Of a stretch of 64,000 bases of DNA, positions 51,647 through 60,760 are shown piece after piece. Source of the DNA: Myxococcales bacterium (GTDB taxonomy: Bacteria > Myxococcota_A > Polyangia > JAAYKL01); the NCBI GenBank assembly GCA_012522445.1, contig JAAYKL010000046.1:20752-84751 (forward strand), written 5' to 3'. Positions within the stretch are counted from its first letter, which is position 1. Each line of letters starts with the position of its first letter. The notes under the pieces are model-generated. The model had not been told where the DNA came from and made no database searches. It saw nothing but the letters and a program-made list of their open reading frames with translations. Both the position numbers and the translations under genes were made by a program.

Positions 51647-52708
51647 ATGACCCACACCACCGCCTCTTCGCAGCCCTTGTTCCTCCGCGCCTGCTTTGGC
51701 AAGCCCGTCGAGCGCACCCCCTGCTGGCTCATGCGCCAAGCGGGACGCTACATGCCGGAGTACCGCGCCCTGCGCGCCGAGCACGGCTTCTGGACCCTGT
51801 GCCGCACCCCCGAGCTCGCCGCCCGCGTCACCCTGCAGCCCGTCAACCGCTTCCACACCGACGCCGCCATCCTGTTCAGCGACATCCTCGTGCTGCTGCC
51901 CGCCATGGGGCGAGAGGTCGACTTCGCGCCCGCGCCGGTCCTGGCCCATCCCGTGCGCTCCCGCACCGACATCGACAGCCTCGCCCTCCCCGACATGCCC
52001 GCGCAACTGGGCTACGTCGCCGAGGCCATTCGCCAGTGCCGCGCCCAGCTCCCCGCCACCGTGCCCCTCATCGGCTTCTCCGGCGCCCCGCTCACCCTGG
52101 CGGCCTACCTCGTCGAGGGCGGCGGCTCCCGCCACTTCGCGCACCTCAAGCAGCTTCTGCGCGACCACCCGGACGACGCCACGGCGCTCTTGTCGCACTT
52201 GGCGCAGGTCGTCGCCGCGTACCTAAAAATGCAAATCGACGCCGGCGCGCAGGCGGTGCAGCTCTTCGACACCTGGGCCGGCAGCCTGCCCCGCGACCTC
52301 ATCCAGCGCTTCGTCATCCCCCACGTGACGCGCATCATTCAAGACATCCGCACCGAGGGCGTGCCCGTCATCTACTTCATGAAAGACGCCGCCCACGTCC
52401 ACGACCTGCTGGCCGCCACTGGCGCCGACGTCATTTCCTGCGACGAGCGCACCCCCTTGTCCCAGGTGGCCCAGCGCATCGGAGCCGGACCCGCGCTGCA
52501 GGGCAACTTCGATCCCATCGCGCTCTTGGGCAGCCGCGAAACCATCACCGCCGAGGTACAGCGCATCGTCGACGACTTCCCCAAAGGCTTGGGCCACATC
52601 TTCAACCTGGGCCACGGCGTCGTGCCCGAGACCCCCGAAGAAAACGTGGCGCACCTGCTGGCCGAGGTGGCGCGCCTGTCCCGGCAAAAGTTCGCGGAGC
52701 CCCGCTGA
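51647..52708 (+). CDS. hemE: Uroporphyrinogen decarboxylase
   Basis: HemE removes four carboxyl groups from uroporphyrinogen III. The 353-residue protein has PCWLMRQAGRYMPEYRALR, AAILFSDILVLLPAMG, GFSGAPLTLAAYLVEGGGS, FDTWAGSLP and the closing FNLGHGVVPETPEENV. The catalytic Asp lies in FSDILV. It begins one base after the hemL stop and ends overlapping the hemN ATG. Confidence 0.97.
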   Translation: MTHTTASSQPLFLRACFGKPVERTPCWLMRQAGRYMPEYRALRAEHGFWTLCRTPELAARVTLQPVNRFHTDAAILFSDILVLLPAMGREVDFAPAPVLAHPVRSRTDIDSLALPDMPAQLGYVAEAIRQCRAQLPATVPLIGFSGAPLTLAAYLVEGGGSRHFAHLKQLLRDHPDDATALLSHLAQVVAAYLKMQIDAGAQAVQLFDTWAGSLPRDLIQRFVIPHVTRIIQDIRTEGVPVIYFMKDAAHVHDLLAATGADVISCDERTPLSQVAQRIGAGPALQGNFDPIALLGSRETITAEVQRIVDDFPKGLGHIFNLGHGVVPETPEENVAHLLAEVARLSRQKFAEPR

Positions 52709-54114
52709 TGTCCCGTGCGGCTTCCTTCTCCCTGGACGACGTCACGCCGGCCCTGCTCGCGGCGCACGACAAGCCCGGGCCGCGCTACACCTCCTATCCC
52801 ACGGCCCTGGCCTTTCACGAGGGCTTTCACGCCGCGCACCACCGCGCCTCCCTCGAACAACTGCCGCCCCAAACGCCCCTAGCCCTCTACGTGCACCTGC
52901 CCTTCTGCGCCCGGCGCTGCGACTTCTGCGGCTGCAACGCCCTGGTGGCCAACCAGCCCAAAACCTTCGCGCGCTACCACCGCTCGCTGTTGGCCGAGGC
53001 CCGCATGGTGGCCAACGCCCTGGGCCCCAACAAGCAACGCGTCCTGCAGCTCCACTTCGGCGGCGGCACCCCCACGCACCTGCCCCACGAGTTGCTCAGC
53101 GACCTGCTGCGCGAGCTCAACGACCTGTTCGACATCGACCCCCAAGGCGACATCTCCATCGAGGCCGCCCCGGAGACCACCGACGACGACCAACTGCACC
53201 GGCTGCGCGCCCTCGGCTTCAACCGCCTCAGCCTGGGCATCCAAGACTTCGACCCCCACGTGCTGGCCGCATCGGGACGCCCCGCCCGCCGCACCGACGT
53301 CGCCCAGCTCGTCGCCACGGCGCGCCACCTGCGCTTCGCCTCCATCAACTTCGACATGGTGTACGGGCTGCCCGCGCAAACGCCGTCGACCTTCGCGGCC
53401 ACCCTCCAGCGCACCATCTCCCTGCAGCCGGACCGCATCGCCATGTACGGCTTCGCCTACGTGCCCTGGATGAAAAAAAACCAGCGCCGCATCGACGCCG
53501 CGCGCCTCCCCACCCGCGACGAGCGCTTCGGCTTTCTCGCCCAGGCCATTGTCGGCCTCACCCGCGCGGGCTACCACACCGTGGGAATGGACCACTTTGC
53601 GCTGCCCACCGACGACCTTTACCAGGCCGCGCAGCAGGGCACCCTCCACCGCAACTTCATGGGCTACACCGCGCACCGCACCCCGGTCCTCGTCGGCCTG
53701 GGGCTCTCGGCCATCAGCAGCACCGCGAGCACCTACGCCCAAAACCACAAGTCCCTGTCGCGCTACCACGCCGCCATTGAAAGCGGTGAGCTGCCCGTCG
53801 AGCGCGGCATCGCCCTCGAAAGCGACGACCTCGTGCGCCGCACCGTCATCACCGATCTGATGTGCCACTTCGCCGTGTCCTTCGCCGACATCGAAGCGCA
53901 GTTCGACATCGACTTCGCCCGCTACTTCGCCCCTGAGCTGCGCGCCCTCGACGCCGCGCGCCAGCAAACCGACCTGCCCCTCACCGCGCAAACCCCGCAG
54001 CGCCTGGAGGCCACTCCGGCGGGGCGCCTCTTCATCCGCAATGTCTGCATGCACTTCGACGCGCGCCTCCACAAAGACCGCACCGACGGCCCCGCTTACT
54101 CGAGGACTGTATGA
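52708..54114 (+). CDS. hemN: Oxygen-independent coproporphyrinogen III oxidase (radical SAM)
   Basis: HemN decarboxylates coproporphyrinogen III without oxygen. The 468-residue protein has the radical-SAM cluster motif CARRCDFCGC preceded by YVHLPF, and the substrate-related YTSYP near residue 28. HFGGGTPTHL, SIEAAPETTDDDQL, LSLGIQDFDP and INFDMVYGLPAQT follow, and the C-terminal HemN domain is present. The length and the YTSYP motif identify true HemN rather than the HemW branch. Its ATG overlaps the hemE stop as TGATG. Confidence 0.95.
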   Translation: MSRAASFSLDDVTPALLAAHDKPGPRYTSYPTALAFHEGFHAAHHRASLEQLPPQTPLALYVHLPFCARRCDFCGCNALVANQPKTFARYHRSLLAEARMVANALGPNKQRVLQLHFGGGTPTHLPHELLSDLLRELNDLFDIDPQGDISIEAAPETTDDDQLHRLRALGFNRLSLGIQDFDPHVLAASGRPARRTDVAQLVATARHLRFASINFDMVYGLPAQTPSTFAATLQRTISLQPDRIAMYGFAYVPWMKKNQRRIDAARLPTRDERFGFLAQAIVGLTRAGYHTVGMDHFALPTDDLYQAAQQGTLHRNFMGYTAHRTPVLVGLGLSAISSTASTYAQNHKSLSRYHAAIESGELPVERGIALESDDLVRRTVITDLMCHFAVSFADIEAQFDIDFARYFAPELRALDAARQQTDLPLTAQTPQRLEATPAGRLFIRNVCMHFDARLHKDRTDGPAYSRTV

Positions 54115-55538
54115 CGCGCGCGCACCGGGTCCTTATCGTCGGCGGCGGCTTCAGCGGCCTCGCCATCGCCTGGCACCTGCAGCGGCACTGCGGCCTGGCC
54201 CCTGCAGAACTCGCCGTGCTGGAGGCCACCGCGCGCACCGGCGGCAACATCGCCTCGCTGCACAAAGACGGCTGGGTGCTGGAGGCGGGCCCCAACGGCT
54301 TCCTCGACAACGCCCCGGCCACCTTGGCCCTCGTCGACGACCTGGGCCTCACCCACCAGTTGCTCCCCAGCAACCAGGCCTCCGCCAAGCGCTTCATCTG
54401 GCGGGCGGGCAAACTCCGCCGCATCAGCGCGCATCCCAGCGCCTTTCTCGCCAGCGGCATCTTGCCCCTGCCCGGTGCCCTGCGCGTGGCCCTGGAGCCC
54501 TTTGTCCCCGCCAAGCGCGACAACGCCCCCGAGAGCGTCTTCGACTTCGCCCGGCGCCGCATCGGTCGGCACGCCGCCGAACTCATGGTGGACGCCATGG
54601 TCTCCGGGGTGTTTGCCGGCAACGCCCGAGAGCTCGAACTCGCCTCGGCCTTCCCCAACATGGCCGCCATGGAGCGCCAGTACGGCGGGCTCTTCCGCGC
54701 CATGTGGGCCAAAAAGCGCGCGGCACGGCGCCAGCAAATAGCCCGCGCCAAAATCGGCGGCCCCGAGGGTCCCGCGGGCAAGCTCACCTCATTTCGCGAG
54801 GGCTTCGAAACCCTGCCCAAGGCCCTGGCCCTGCACCTCAACGACAGCATCGTCACGGGCGCCGACGTCACCGACCTCGCGCGCATCGACGGGCAATACC
54901 GCCTCACCACCAGCGACGGCCGGCACTGGCAGGCCCCCAGCGTCGTGCTCGCCTGTCCCGCACAGGCCGCCGCCCGCATCTCCGCAGCGCTCCACCCGGG
55001 CCTCAGCGCCGAACTCGACGCCATCCCCACCGCCCCCATCACCGTGGTGGCCCTGGCCTTTCGCGCGGCCGACCTCCCCGGCCTCCCCGACGGCTTCGGC
55101 TTCCTCGCCCCACGCCACCAAGGGCTGCGCATGCTCGGCTGTCTGTGGAGTTCCTCCATCTTCGCCCACCGGGCCCCGCCGGGCGGCGTGCTCCTACAAG
55201 CGATGTTCGGCGGCGCCCACTCCCCAGACCTTGCCCACCTCCCCAGCGACACCCTCGCAGCCTGGGCCCAAGAGGAGCTCGCCACCGCCATGCGCATCGC
55301 CCATCCCCCGCAGTGGACCCACGTCTTCCGGCACCCGCTGGGCATCGCCCAATACCCGTTGGGACACCGCGCGCGCATGAAGCGCATCCGCGCCACCTTA
55401 ACGAGCGATCTGCCGGGGCTCCACATCGCGGGCAGCGCCTACGACGGCATCAGCGTCAACCACTGCGCCACCGAGGCGCCTAAAATTGCCCAAGCGGTCG
55501 CCCAAGAAATGCGGCGCCTCACCACCGAATCGAACTAA
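54111..55538 (+). CDS. hemY: FAD-dependent protoporphyrinogen oxidase (HemY type)
   Basis: The 475-residue flavoprotein oxidises protoporphyrinogen IX to protoporphyrin IX, usually with oxygen as acceptor. The N-terminal dinucleotide fold is RVLIVGGGFSGLAIAWHL, followed by GGNIASLHKDGWVLEAGPNGF. The C terminus has LHIAGSAYDGISVNHC, the FAD-contact motif of the family. It ends the operon; hemH or a coproporphyrin route gene is not seen downstream. The pathway order in the operon fits the protoporphyrin-dependent route. Confidence 0.93.
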   Translation: MTRAHRVLIVGGGFSGLAIAWHLQRHCGLAPAELAVLEATARTGGNIASLHKDGWVLEAGPNGFLDNAPATLALVDDLGLTHQLLPSNQASAKRFIWRAGKLRRISAHPSAFLASGILPLPGALRVALEPFVPAKRDNAPESVFDFARRRIGRHAAELMVDAMVSGVFAGNARELELASAFPNMAAMERQYGGLFRAMWAKKRAARRQQIARAKIGGPEGPAGKLTSFREGFETLPKALALHLNDSIVTGADVTDLARIDGQYRLTTSDGRHWQAPSVVLACPAQAAARISAALHPGLSAELDAIPTAPITVVALAFRAADLPGLPDGFGFLAPRHQGLRMLGCLWSSSIFAHRAPPGGVLLQAMFGGAHSPDLAHLPSDTLAAWAQEELATAMRIAHPPQWTHVFRHPLGIAQYPLGHRARMKRIRATLTSDLPGLHIAGSAYDGISVNHCATEAPKIAQAVAQEMRRLTTESN

Positions 55539-55633
55539 CGAACCAAACCAACGAAGACAAAACTGAAGAAGACAACGCGCGCGCCCCGGAACACGCCCCA
55601 GGACGTGCCGAAGCGCGGAGCAGCGCGTGCGGA

Positions 55634-57730
55634 TTATTTGCCGCGGGGGGTGGGCCGAACGAAGCGGCTCGGCAAGGTGGGCACGGAGTCGGCCTTGTGC
55701 GTCAGGGCGCCCACCGGGCAGTTGTCGACCATTTGGTCGATGCCCGTGTCGTCGATGTCGCCCAAGGGCCGCGCCATGGCGGGCTTGACGCGGGAGGCGA
55801 TGCCGCGGTCGGTGAAGCCCATGGACGCCGTGTGGAGGAGCTCGTCGGCGGTGCGTACGCAGATGCCACACTGGATACACTTGTGCGCCTCGTACACCAC
55901 CGCGTCGTGGGAGACGTCGCGGTCGAAGGTGCGCTTGACGCCGGTGTAGCGGTGTTGCTGGGCACCAAAGGCGCTGGCGTAGGTGCGCAGGCGGCACTCG
56001 TGGGCGTCGCGGCAACCGCACTCCATGCAGCGGCGGGCTTCGGCGCGGGCTTCTTCCACCGTGAACCCCACCTCCACCTCGTCGAAGGAGCGCGTGCGCG
56101 TCGCGGCGGACAGCTCGCCCATGGGCACCCGCGGGGTCGGCGCAAAGCCCTCGACAGACTTGCGGTCCACATCTTTGAGTTCGCCCATGAAGTGGTTGTA
56201 CTTCACCACGTCGCCCACCACCTTCAGCCCGTTGAGGTACTGGTCGATGGCGATGGCCGCGCGTCGCCCCGCCCCCACCGCGGTTACGGCGATGTCGGCG
56301 CCGGTCACGCAGTCGCCGCCGGCAAAGACGCCGGGCAGGTTGGTTTCGCCCGTGTGCAAATCCGCGTCGATGGAGTCCCACCGCGTGAGGGTGAGGCCGG
56401 TTAACACCGAGGCGTCGACGTCTTGCCCGATGGCCGAGATCGCCACATCGACGACGCGCACGTGCTCGCTGTTGGGCTTGGGCACCGGGCGTCTGCGGCC
56501 CGAGGCGTCGGGTTCGCCCAGCTCCATGCGGATGCAGGTGACGTGGAGGCGACCGTCGGCGCCGCGCTCGATTTTCACCGGGGCCGCCAAGATGTCGATG
56601 TTGACGCCCTCCTCGTCGGCGGCGTCGATCTCAATGGCCAGCGCCGGCATCTCCGCCCGGGTGCGCCGGTAGAGAATCGAGACCTCTTTGGCCCCGCAGC
56701 GCAGCGCCGTGCGCGCCGCGTCGATGGCCGTGTTGCCGCCTCCCACCACCATGACGACGTCGCCGGTGCGGTGGGTTTCGTCGCGGGAGACCATCTCCAA
56801 AAATCCGATGCCCGACATGACGCCGTCGATGTCTTCGCCGTCCACCCGCATGGCCTTGGCCTTCTGCGCGCCCGTGGCCAAGAAGACCGCGTCGTACTGC
56901 TGCTGCAGCTCCGCGAGTTGCACGTCTTTCCCCATCCGCACGCCGTAGCGAAACGACGCCCCCAACTGGGCGATGGTGTCGGTCTCGCGCTCGATGACGT
57001 CGCGGGGCAGGCGGTAGCTCGGGATGCCGTAGCGCGTCATGCCGCCGGACTTCTCGTGCATGTCGTACACCGTGCATGCGTGTCCCAAAATTTGCAGGTA
57101 GTAGGCCGCGGTCAACCCCGCCGGACCCGCCCCCACAATGGCGACGCGCTTGCCCGTGTCCGGGGCGCACGCCGGAACATACTCGTCACCCGAGGCCGCG
57201 ACCTGGTCGGCGGCAAAGCGCTTCAGGTGGCAGATGGCCAAGTCCTTCTCGACGAGCTGGCGGCGGCAGGCATCCTCGCAGGGCCGCGTGCAGACGCGCC
57301 CGAGGATCCCCGGCAGGGGCATGTTGTGGTGGATGAGCTCGTGGGCCGCGCGGTCGTCGCCCTGGGCGATGTGGTAGATGAAGCCCGGGATGTCGATGCC
57401 CGCGGGACAAGCCACCATGCAGGGCCCCAGGCAGTCGCCTTCGTGGTCGGAGAGCAGCAGCTCCACGCAGGTGCGCCGGGCTTGGTCGATGCGCTCACCC
57501 TCGGTGACAATCTCCATCCCATCGGCCAGCGCCGTGGAGCACGAGGGCACGAGGTTGGCCCGCCCCTTCACCTCCACCACGCAAACAAAGCACGACGAAA
57601 ACGGCTTGAGTTCCTTGAGGTGGCAAAAGGTCGGGATGAACTTTCCGGCTTGTTTCGCGGCCGCGAGAATGGTGGTGCCTTTGGCAGCCTCCCGCGCGAC
57701 CCCGTCCAATGTAAACTTGATTTTCTCCAT
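55634..57730 (-). CDS. NfnB/GltD-like FAD-NAD(P) oxidoreductase with FeS domains (Stn-type subunit C candidate)
   Basis: A 698-residue iron-sulfur flavoprotein. The N-terminal 2Fe-2S domain (Cys near 38, 49, 52 and 66) resembles NuoG/HydA. A GltD-type FeS segment (CMVACPAGIDIPGFI, CTRPCEDACRR) comes next. Two dinucleotide folds follow: RVAIVGAGPAGLTAAYYL for FAD and MVVGGGNTAIDAARTAL for NAD(P). The C terminus has further cysteine clusters (CMECGC, CIQCGIC, CPVGAL). The start is the ATG at 57730, which GAGG precedes by seven bases; the ATG at 57736 is too close. It is the third gene after NuoE- and NuoF-like genes, as in Stn transhydrogenases. Confidence 0.85.
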   Translation of the reverse strand: MEKIKFTLDGVAREAAKGTTILAAAKQAGKFIPTFCHLKELKPFSSCFVCVVEVKGRANLVPSCSTALADGMEIVTEGERIDQARRTCVELLLSDHEGDCLGPCMVACPAGIDIPGFIYHIAQGDDRAAHELIHHNMPLPGILGRVCTRPCEDACRRQLVEKDLAICHLKRFAADQVAASGDEYVPACAPDTGKRVAIVGAGPAGLTAAYYLQILGHACTVYDMHEKSGGMTRYGIPSYRLPRDVIERETDTIAQLGASFRYGVRMGKDVQLAELQQQYDAVFLATGAQKAKAMRVDGEDIDGVMSGIGFLEMVSRDETHRTGDVVMVVGGGNTAIDAARTALRCGAKEVSILYRRTRAEMPALAIEIDAADEEGVNIDILAAPVKIERGADGRLHVTCIRMELGEPDASGRRRPVPKPNSEHVRVVDVAISAIGQDVDASVLTGLTLTRWDSIDADLHTGETNLPGVFAGGDCVTGADIAVTAVGAGRRAAIAIDQYLNGLKVVGDVVKYNHFMGELKDVDRKSVEGFAPTPRVPMGELSAATRTRSFDEVEVGFTVEEARAEARRCMECGCRDAHECRLRTYASAFGAQQHRYTGVKRTFDRDVSHDAVVYEAHKCIQCGICVRTADELLHTASMGFTDRGIASRVKPAMARPLGDIDDTGIDQMVDNCPVGALTHKADSVPTLPSRFVRPTPRGK

Positions 57731-57743
57731 CTTCATCCCTCGC

Positions 57744-59513
57744 TTATTTCACAATGACCGCGTCGAATTTGCAGACGTCGCGGCACACCCCGCAGCGGAT
57801 GCACGCGTCTTGGTCGATGACGTGTTTTTGTTTTCGCGCCCCCTCGATGCAGTTCACGGGGCAGTCCTTTTTGCAGATGAGGCAGCCCGTGCAGTTGTCG
57901 GTGATCTCGTAGCTGCACAGGTTGCGGCACTTTCCGCTGCGGCAGTGCTTGGCGAAGATGTGCTCTTCGTATTCGTCGCGGAAGTAACGCAGCGTAGTGA
58001 GCACGGGGTTGGGCGCGCTCTGGCCCAGGCCGCACAGGCTGGTGTGCTTGACCTGGTGCGCCAAGTGTTCGAGGCGCTCGATGTCTTCGGGCACGCCCTC
58101 GCCCTCGCAGATGCGGGTTAAAATTTCGAGCATGCGCGTGGTCCCGACGCGGCAGAAGGTGCATTTGCCGCAGGACTCGAGCTGCGTGAAGTTGAGGAAG
58201 TAGCGCGCCACGTCGACCATGCAGGTCGTGTCGTCCATCACCACCATGCCGCCGGAGCCCATGATGGCGCCGGTGCGCGTCACCTCGTCATAGTCGATGC
58301 GCAGGTCGAACATGTGCGCGGGGATGCAGCCCCCGGAGGGCCCGCCCAACTGCACGGCCTTCACCGGGCGCCCCGAGTTGGTGCCGCCGCCGATCTCGTG
58401 GATGATCTCGTGGAGCGTAATCCCCATGGGCACCTCCACCAGGCCGCCGTGTTTGATCTTCCCCGCCAGCGCGAACACCTTGGTGCCCTTGGACTTCTCG
58501 GTGCCCAGCGCGCCAAAGGCCGCCGCGCCGTTGCGGACAATCCACGGGATGTTGGACCAAGTTTCGACGTTGTTAATGGTGGTGGGCTTGCCGAACAGCC
58601 CCGCCTCCGCGGGAAAGGGCGGACGGCTCCGCGGCATCCCCCGCTGCCCCTCAATCGACGCGATGAGGGCGGTCTCCTCGCCGCAGACAAAGGCCCCGGC
58701 CCCTTCTTTGACATGCACGCGAAACGAGAAGTCGGTGCCCAGAATGCCCTGCCCCAGGTAGCCCCGCTCTTCGGCCTGGGCAATGGCCCGCTCCAGGCGC
58801 GCAATGGCCATGGGATACTCGGCGCGGCAGTAGATGTACGCCTCGTCGGCGCCCACGGCAAAGGCCCCGATGGCCATCCCCTCCAGCACCAGGTGCGGGT
58901 CGCTCTCCAGGGTTGTGCGGTCCATGAACGCCCCGGGGTCGCCCTCGTCGGCGTTGCAGATCACGTAGTTTTTGTCGCCCCGGTTGTTGCGGGCGAAGCG
59001 CCACTTGAGGCCCGTCGAGAACCCCGCGCCCCCGCGCCCCCGCAGCCCCGAGTTTTGCACCTCTTCGATGAGGGCCTCGGGATCGTTTTGCGCCAGCACT
59101 TTCTCGAGCGCCTGGTACCCCTCGCGGGCGATGTAGTCATTGATGTCGTCGGGGTTCACGTGGCCGCAGTTGCCCAGCACGATGCGCTGCTGCTTGTCCA
59201 TCAGGTCGTGCTCGGCGCCCTCGCGGAAGTTGGCGATCCACGGTTGGCGCGGCTGCCCCCCCGCCACGTGGTCGGCGAGGATGCGCTCCATGCGCCGCGG
59301 CGTGACGCGGGTGTACACGTGGGCCGTGCCGTCGGGGTCGATCACCTTGACCTGGGGCTCGCAGTAGCACATGCCCAAGCAGCCCATGACGCTCACCCGG
59401 GCGTCGAGGCCGTCCGCCGCCACGCGGTTCTCAATGAGGTGCAGCACGTCCTGCGCCCCAGCGGCGATGTTGCAGGTGCTCATGCCGATAATGATTTGGG
59501 TCTGGGCGGTCAT
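57744..59513 (-). CDS. NuoF/HydB-like FMN-NADH-binding FeS subunit (Stn-type subunit B candidate)
   Basis: A 589-residue protein with three parts. An N-terminal thioredoxin-like 2Fe-2S domain (CNIAAGAQD, VMGCLGMCYCEPQ) comes first. The NuoF core has NSGLRGRGGAGFSTGLKWRF, NADEGDPGAFMDR, YIYCRAEYP, GAGAFVCGEETALIASIEG and the FeS site ESCGKCTFCRVG. A C-terminal double 4Fe-4S ferredoxin domain (CTGCLICKKDCPVNC, CIRCGVCRDVCKFD) completes it. This is the layout of soluble HydB/HndC/StnB subunits, not of complex I NuoF. The ATG at 59513 overlaps the NuoE-like stop by four bases. Confidence 0.92.
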   Translation of the reverse strand: MTAQTQIIIGMSTCNIAAGAQDVLHLIENRVAADGLDARVSVMGCLGMCYCEPQVKVIDPDGTAHVYTRVTPRRMERILADHVAGGQPRQPWIANFREGAEHDLMDKQQRIVLGNCGHVNPDDINDYIAREGYQALEKVLAQNDPEALIEEVQNSGLRGRGGAGFSTGLKWRFARNNRGDKNYVICNADEGDPGAFMDRTTLESDPHLVLEGMAIGAFAVGADEAYIYCRAEYPMAIARLERAIAQAEERGYLGQGILGTDFSFRVHVKEGAGAFVCGEETALIASIEGQRGMPRSRPPFPAEAGLFGKPTTINNVETWSNIPWIVRNGAAAFGALGTEKSKGTKVFALAGKIKHGGLVEVPMGITLHEIIHEIGGGTNSGRPVKAVQLGGPSGGCIPAHMFDLRIDYDEVTRTGAIMGSGGMVVMDDTTCMVDVARYFLNFTQLESCGKCTFCRVGTTRMLEILTRICEGEGVPEDIERLEHLAHQVKHTSLCGLGQSAPNPVLTTLRYFRDEYEEHIFAKHCRSGKCRNLCSYEITDNCTGCLICKKDCPVNCIEGARKQKHVIDQDACIRCGVCRDVCKFDAVIVK

Positions 59514-59986
59514 TTTGCGTCCTTTCGCTCTTCGAGTTCGTCGACGATGGCCGCGGCCTTGCGCCGGTCCAGGCTGCCAAAGGTGCGCTCTCCCACCATC
59601 ACCACCGGGGCCAGCGAGCAGCAGCCCACACAGGCGACGGCCTCCAGCGTGTACTTCATGTCCGGGGTGTTTTCGCCGTTGCGAATCCCCAGCCGCGTCT
59701 CCAGCGACTCGGTGAGGCCCTCGGCCCCGCCCACGTGACAGGCCGTGCCGTGGCACACCTTGATGATCTGCTCGCCCACCGGCGCCAGGCGAAACTGCGC
59801 GTAAAACGTGGCCACGCCGTAGAGCTGGCTCTCGGTCATATCGGTGGTGGCGGCGATGCGTTCAATCGCCTCCAGCGGAATGTAGCGAAACGCCTCCTGT
59901 ACCTCTTGCAGCACGGGGATGGTCAAGTTGGCGTCGGTGCCCACGCGGGCGACAATGGCGTCGACTTGTGTCAAATCTATGTTCAT
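59510..59986 (-). CDS. NuoE/HydC-like 2Fe-2S subunit (Stn-type subunit A candidate)
   Basis: The 158-residue thioredoxin-like 2Fe-2S protein has the four cluster cysteines in KVCHGTACHVGGAEG and CVGCCSLAPVV, and the helical N terminus typical of the family (TIPVLQEVQEAFRYIPLEAI). AAGGAG precedes the ATG. It is the first gene of the three-gene unit with the NuoF- and NfnB-like genes. No hydrogenase, formate dehydrogenase or complex I subunit lies nearby, so the complex is likely an NAD(P)H/ferredoxin enzyme. Confidence 0.93.
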   Translation of the reverse strand: MNIDLTQVDAIVARVGTDANLTIPVLQEVQEAFRYIPLEAIERIAATTDMTESQLYGVATFYAQFRLAPVGEQIIKVCHGTACHVGGAEGLTESLETRLGIRNGENTPDMKYTLEAVACVGCCSLAPVVMVGERTFGSLDRRKAAAIVDELEERKDAK

Positions 59987-60189
59987 GTCGGCTCCTTAGA
60001 ATGGATTGATAAAACAAAACAGCAGAAGCTGCTTCGGATGGATTTCCCGGCCGCATATTTGACCAAAGCGCCGACGAATTCAATCCTGAATACCGCCACC
60101 CCCTTGCGCAAAGTGCGGGTTGTGTCCCATAGTTCGCCCTCTATGCAACAAAACCGCTTGGCGCCACGGCGCGCGAAAGGAGACCAACC

Positions 60190-60735
60190 ATGCGCTTAAA
60201 ACCAATCTTAGTGGGCCTGTGTTCCGCTCTGTTCTCGCTGGGCCTGCTGGCGTGCGCCCAGAGCCCCGGCGACGGTGACGGCAGCGACGGCAATCACGGC
60301 TTCAACGGCTACGGCAACAACGACCCCTACGCCGACGCCGATCTCGACTGGCGACAGGCCAACCTCACCTGGTTCGAGTCCTACCCAGATCCCGGCAGCG
60401 ACGAATGCATCAACTACAACGGCTGCACCTGGGCCGGGCACTTCGCCTACTTCTACGGCGAGAAACAAAGCGAATCCTGGGTGGCCAACACCCACATCGC
60501 CGCCGTCCACCAGCAAGACTTCGACAAATACCGCGGCAAAATCCTGCGCATCCGCCAAAACGGCAACCAAATCGACGCCAAAGTCTACGACCTCTGCGCC
60601 GACCGCGATTGCAACGGCTGCTGCACCCGCAACAGCGCCCAAACCGGCTTCTTAATCGATCTCGAACTCCACACCTATCACAAGCTCGACGGCCGCAACG
60701 GCGTGGTGGAGTGGGCCTGCCTCGACTGCGACTGA
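60190..60735 (+). CDS. Lipoprotein with possible double-psi beta-barrel domain
   Basis: The 181-residue precursor has a signal peptide and lipobox LLAC (Cys about 22), then a Gly/Asp/Asn-rich linker. The globular part (about 60-181) has ECINYNGCTWAGHFAYFYGE, VANTHIAAVHQQDFDKYRGK and KVYDLCADRDCNGCCTRN, then LIDLELHTYHKL. This order recalls expansin/RlpA-like double-psi barrels, but the match is by eye. The HFD catalytic signature of expansins is not seen. An AAAGGAG ribosome site precedes the ATG. It converges on the add gene; surface or wall binding is a guess. Confidence 0.7.
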   Translation: MRLKPILVGLCSALFSLGLLACAQSPGDGDGSDGNHGFNGYGNNDPYADADLDWRQANLTWFESYPDPGSDECINYNGCTWAGHFAYFYGEKQSESWVANTHIAAVHQQDFDKYRGKILRIRQNGNQIDAKVYDLCADRDCNGCCTRNSAQTGFLIDLELHTYHKLDGRNGVVEWACLDCD

Positions 60736-60760
60736 GCCTCTCGCCCCCAGCGCGACGGCG

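Noticed and set aside
60020..60036. Hairpin AGCAG-CTT-CTGCT followed by GTTTTGTTTT on the minus strand before the NuoE-like gene
   Set aside because: The stem is only five base pairs and the T-run is interrupted; it is too weak to call a terminator or attenuator.
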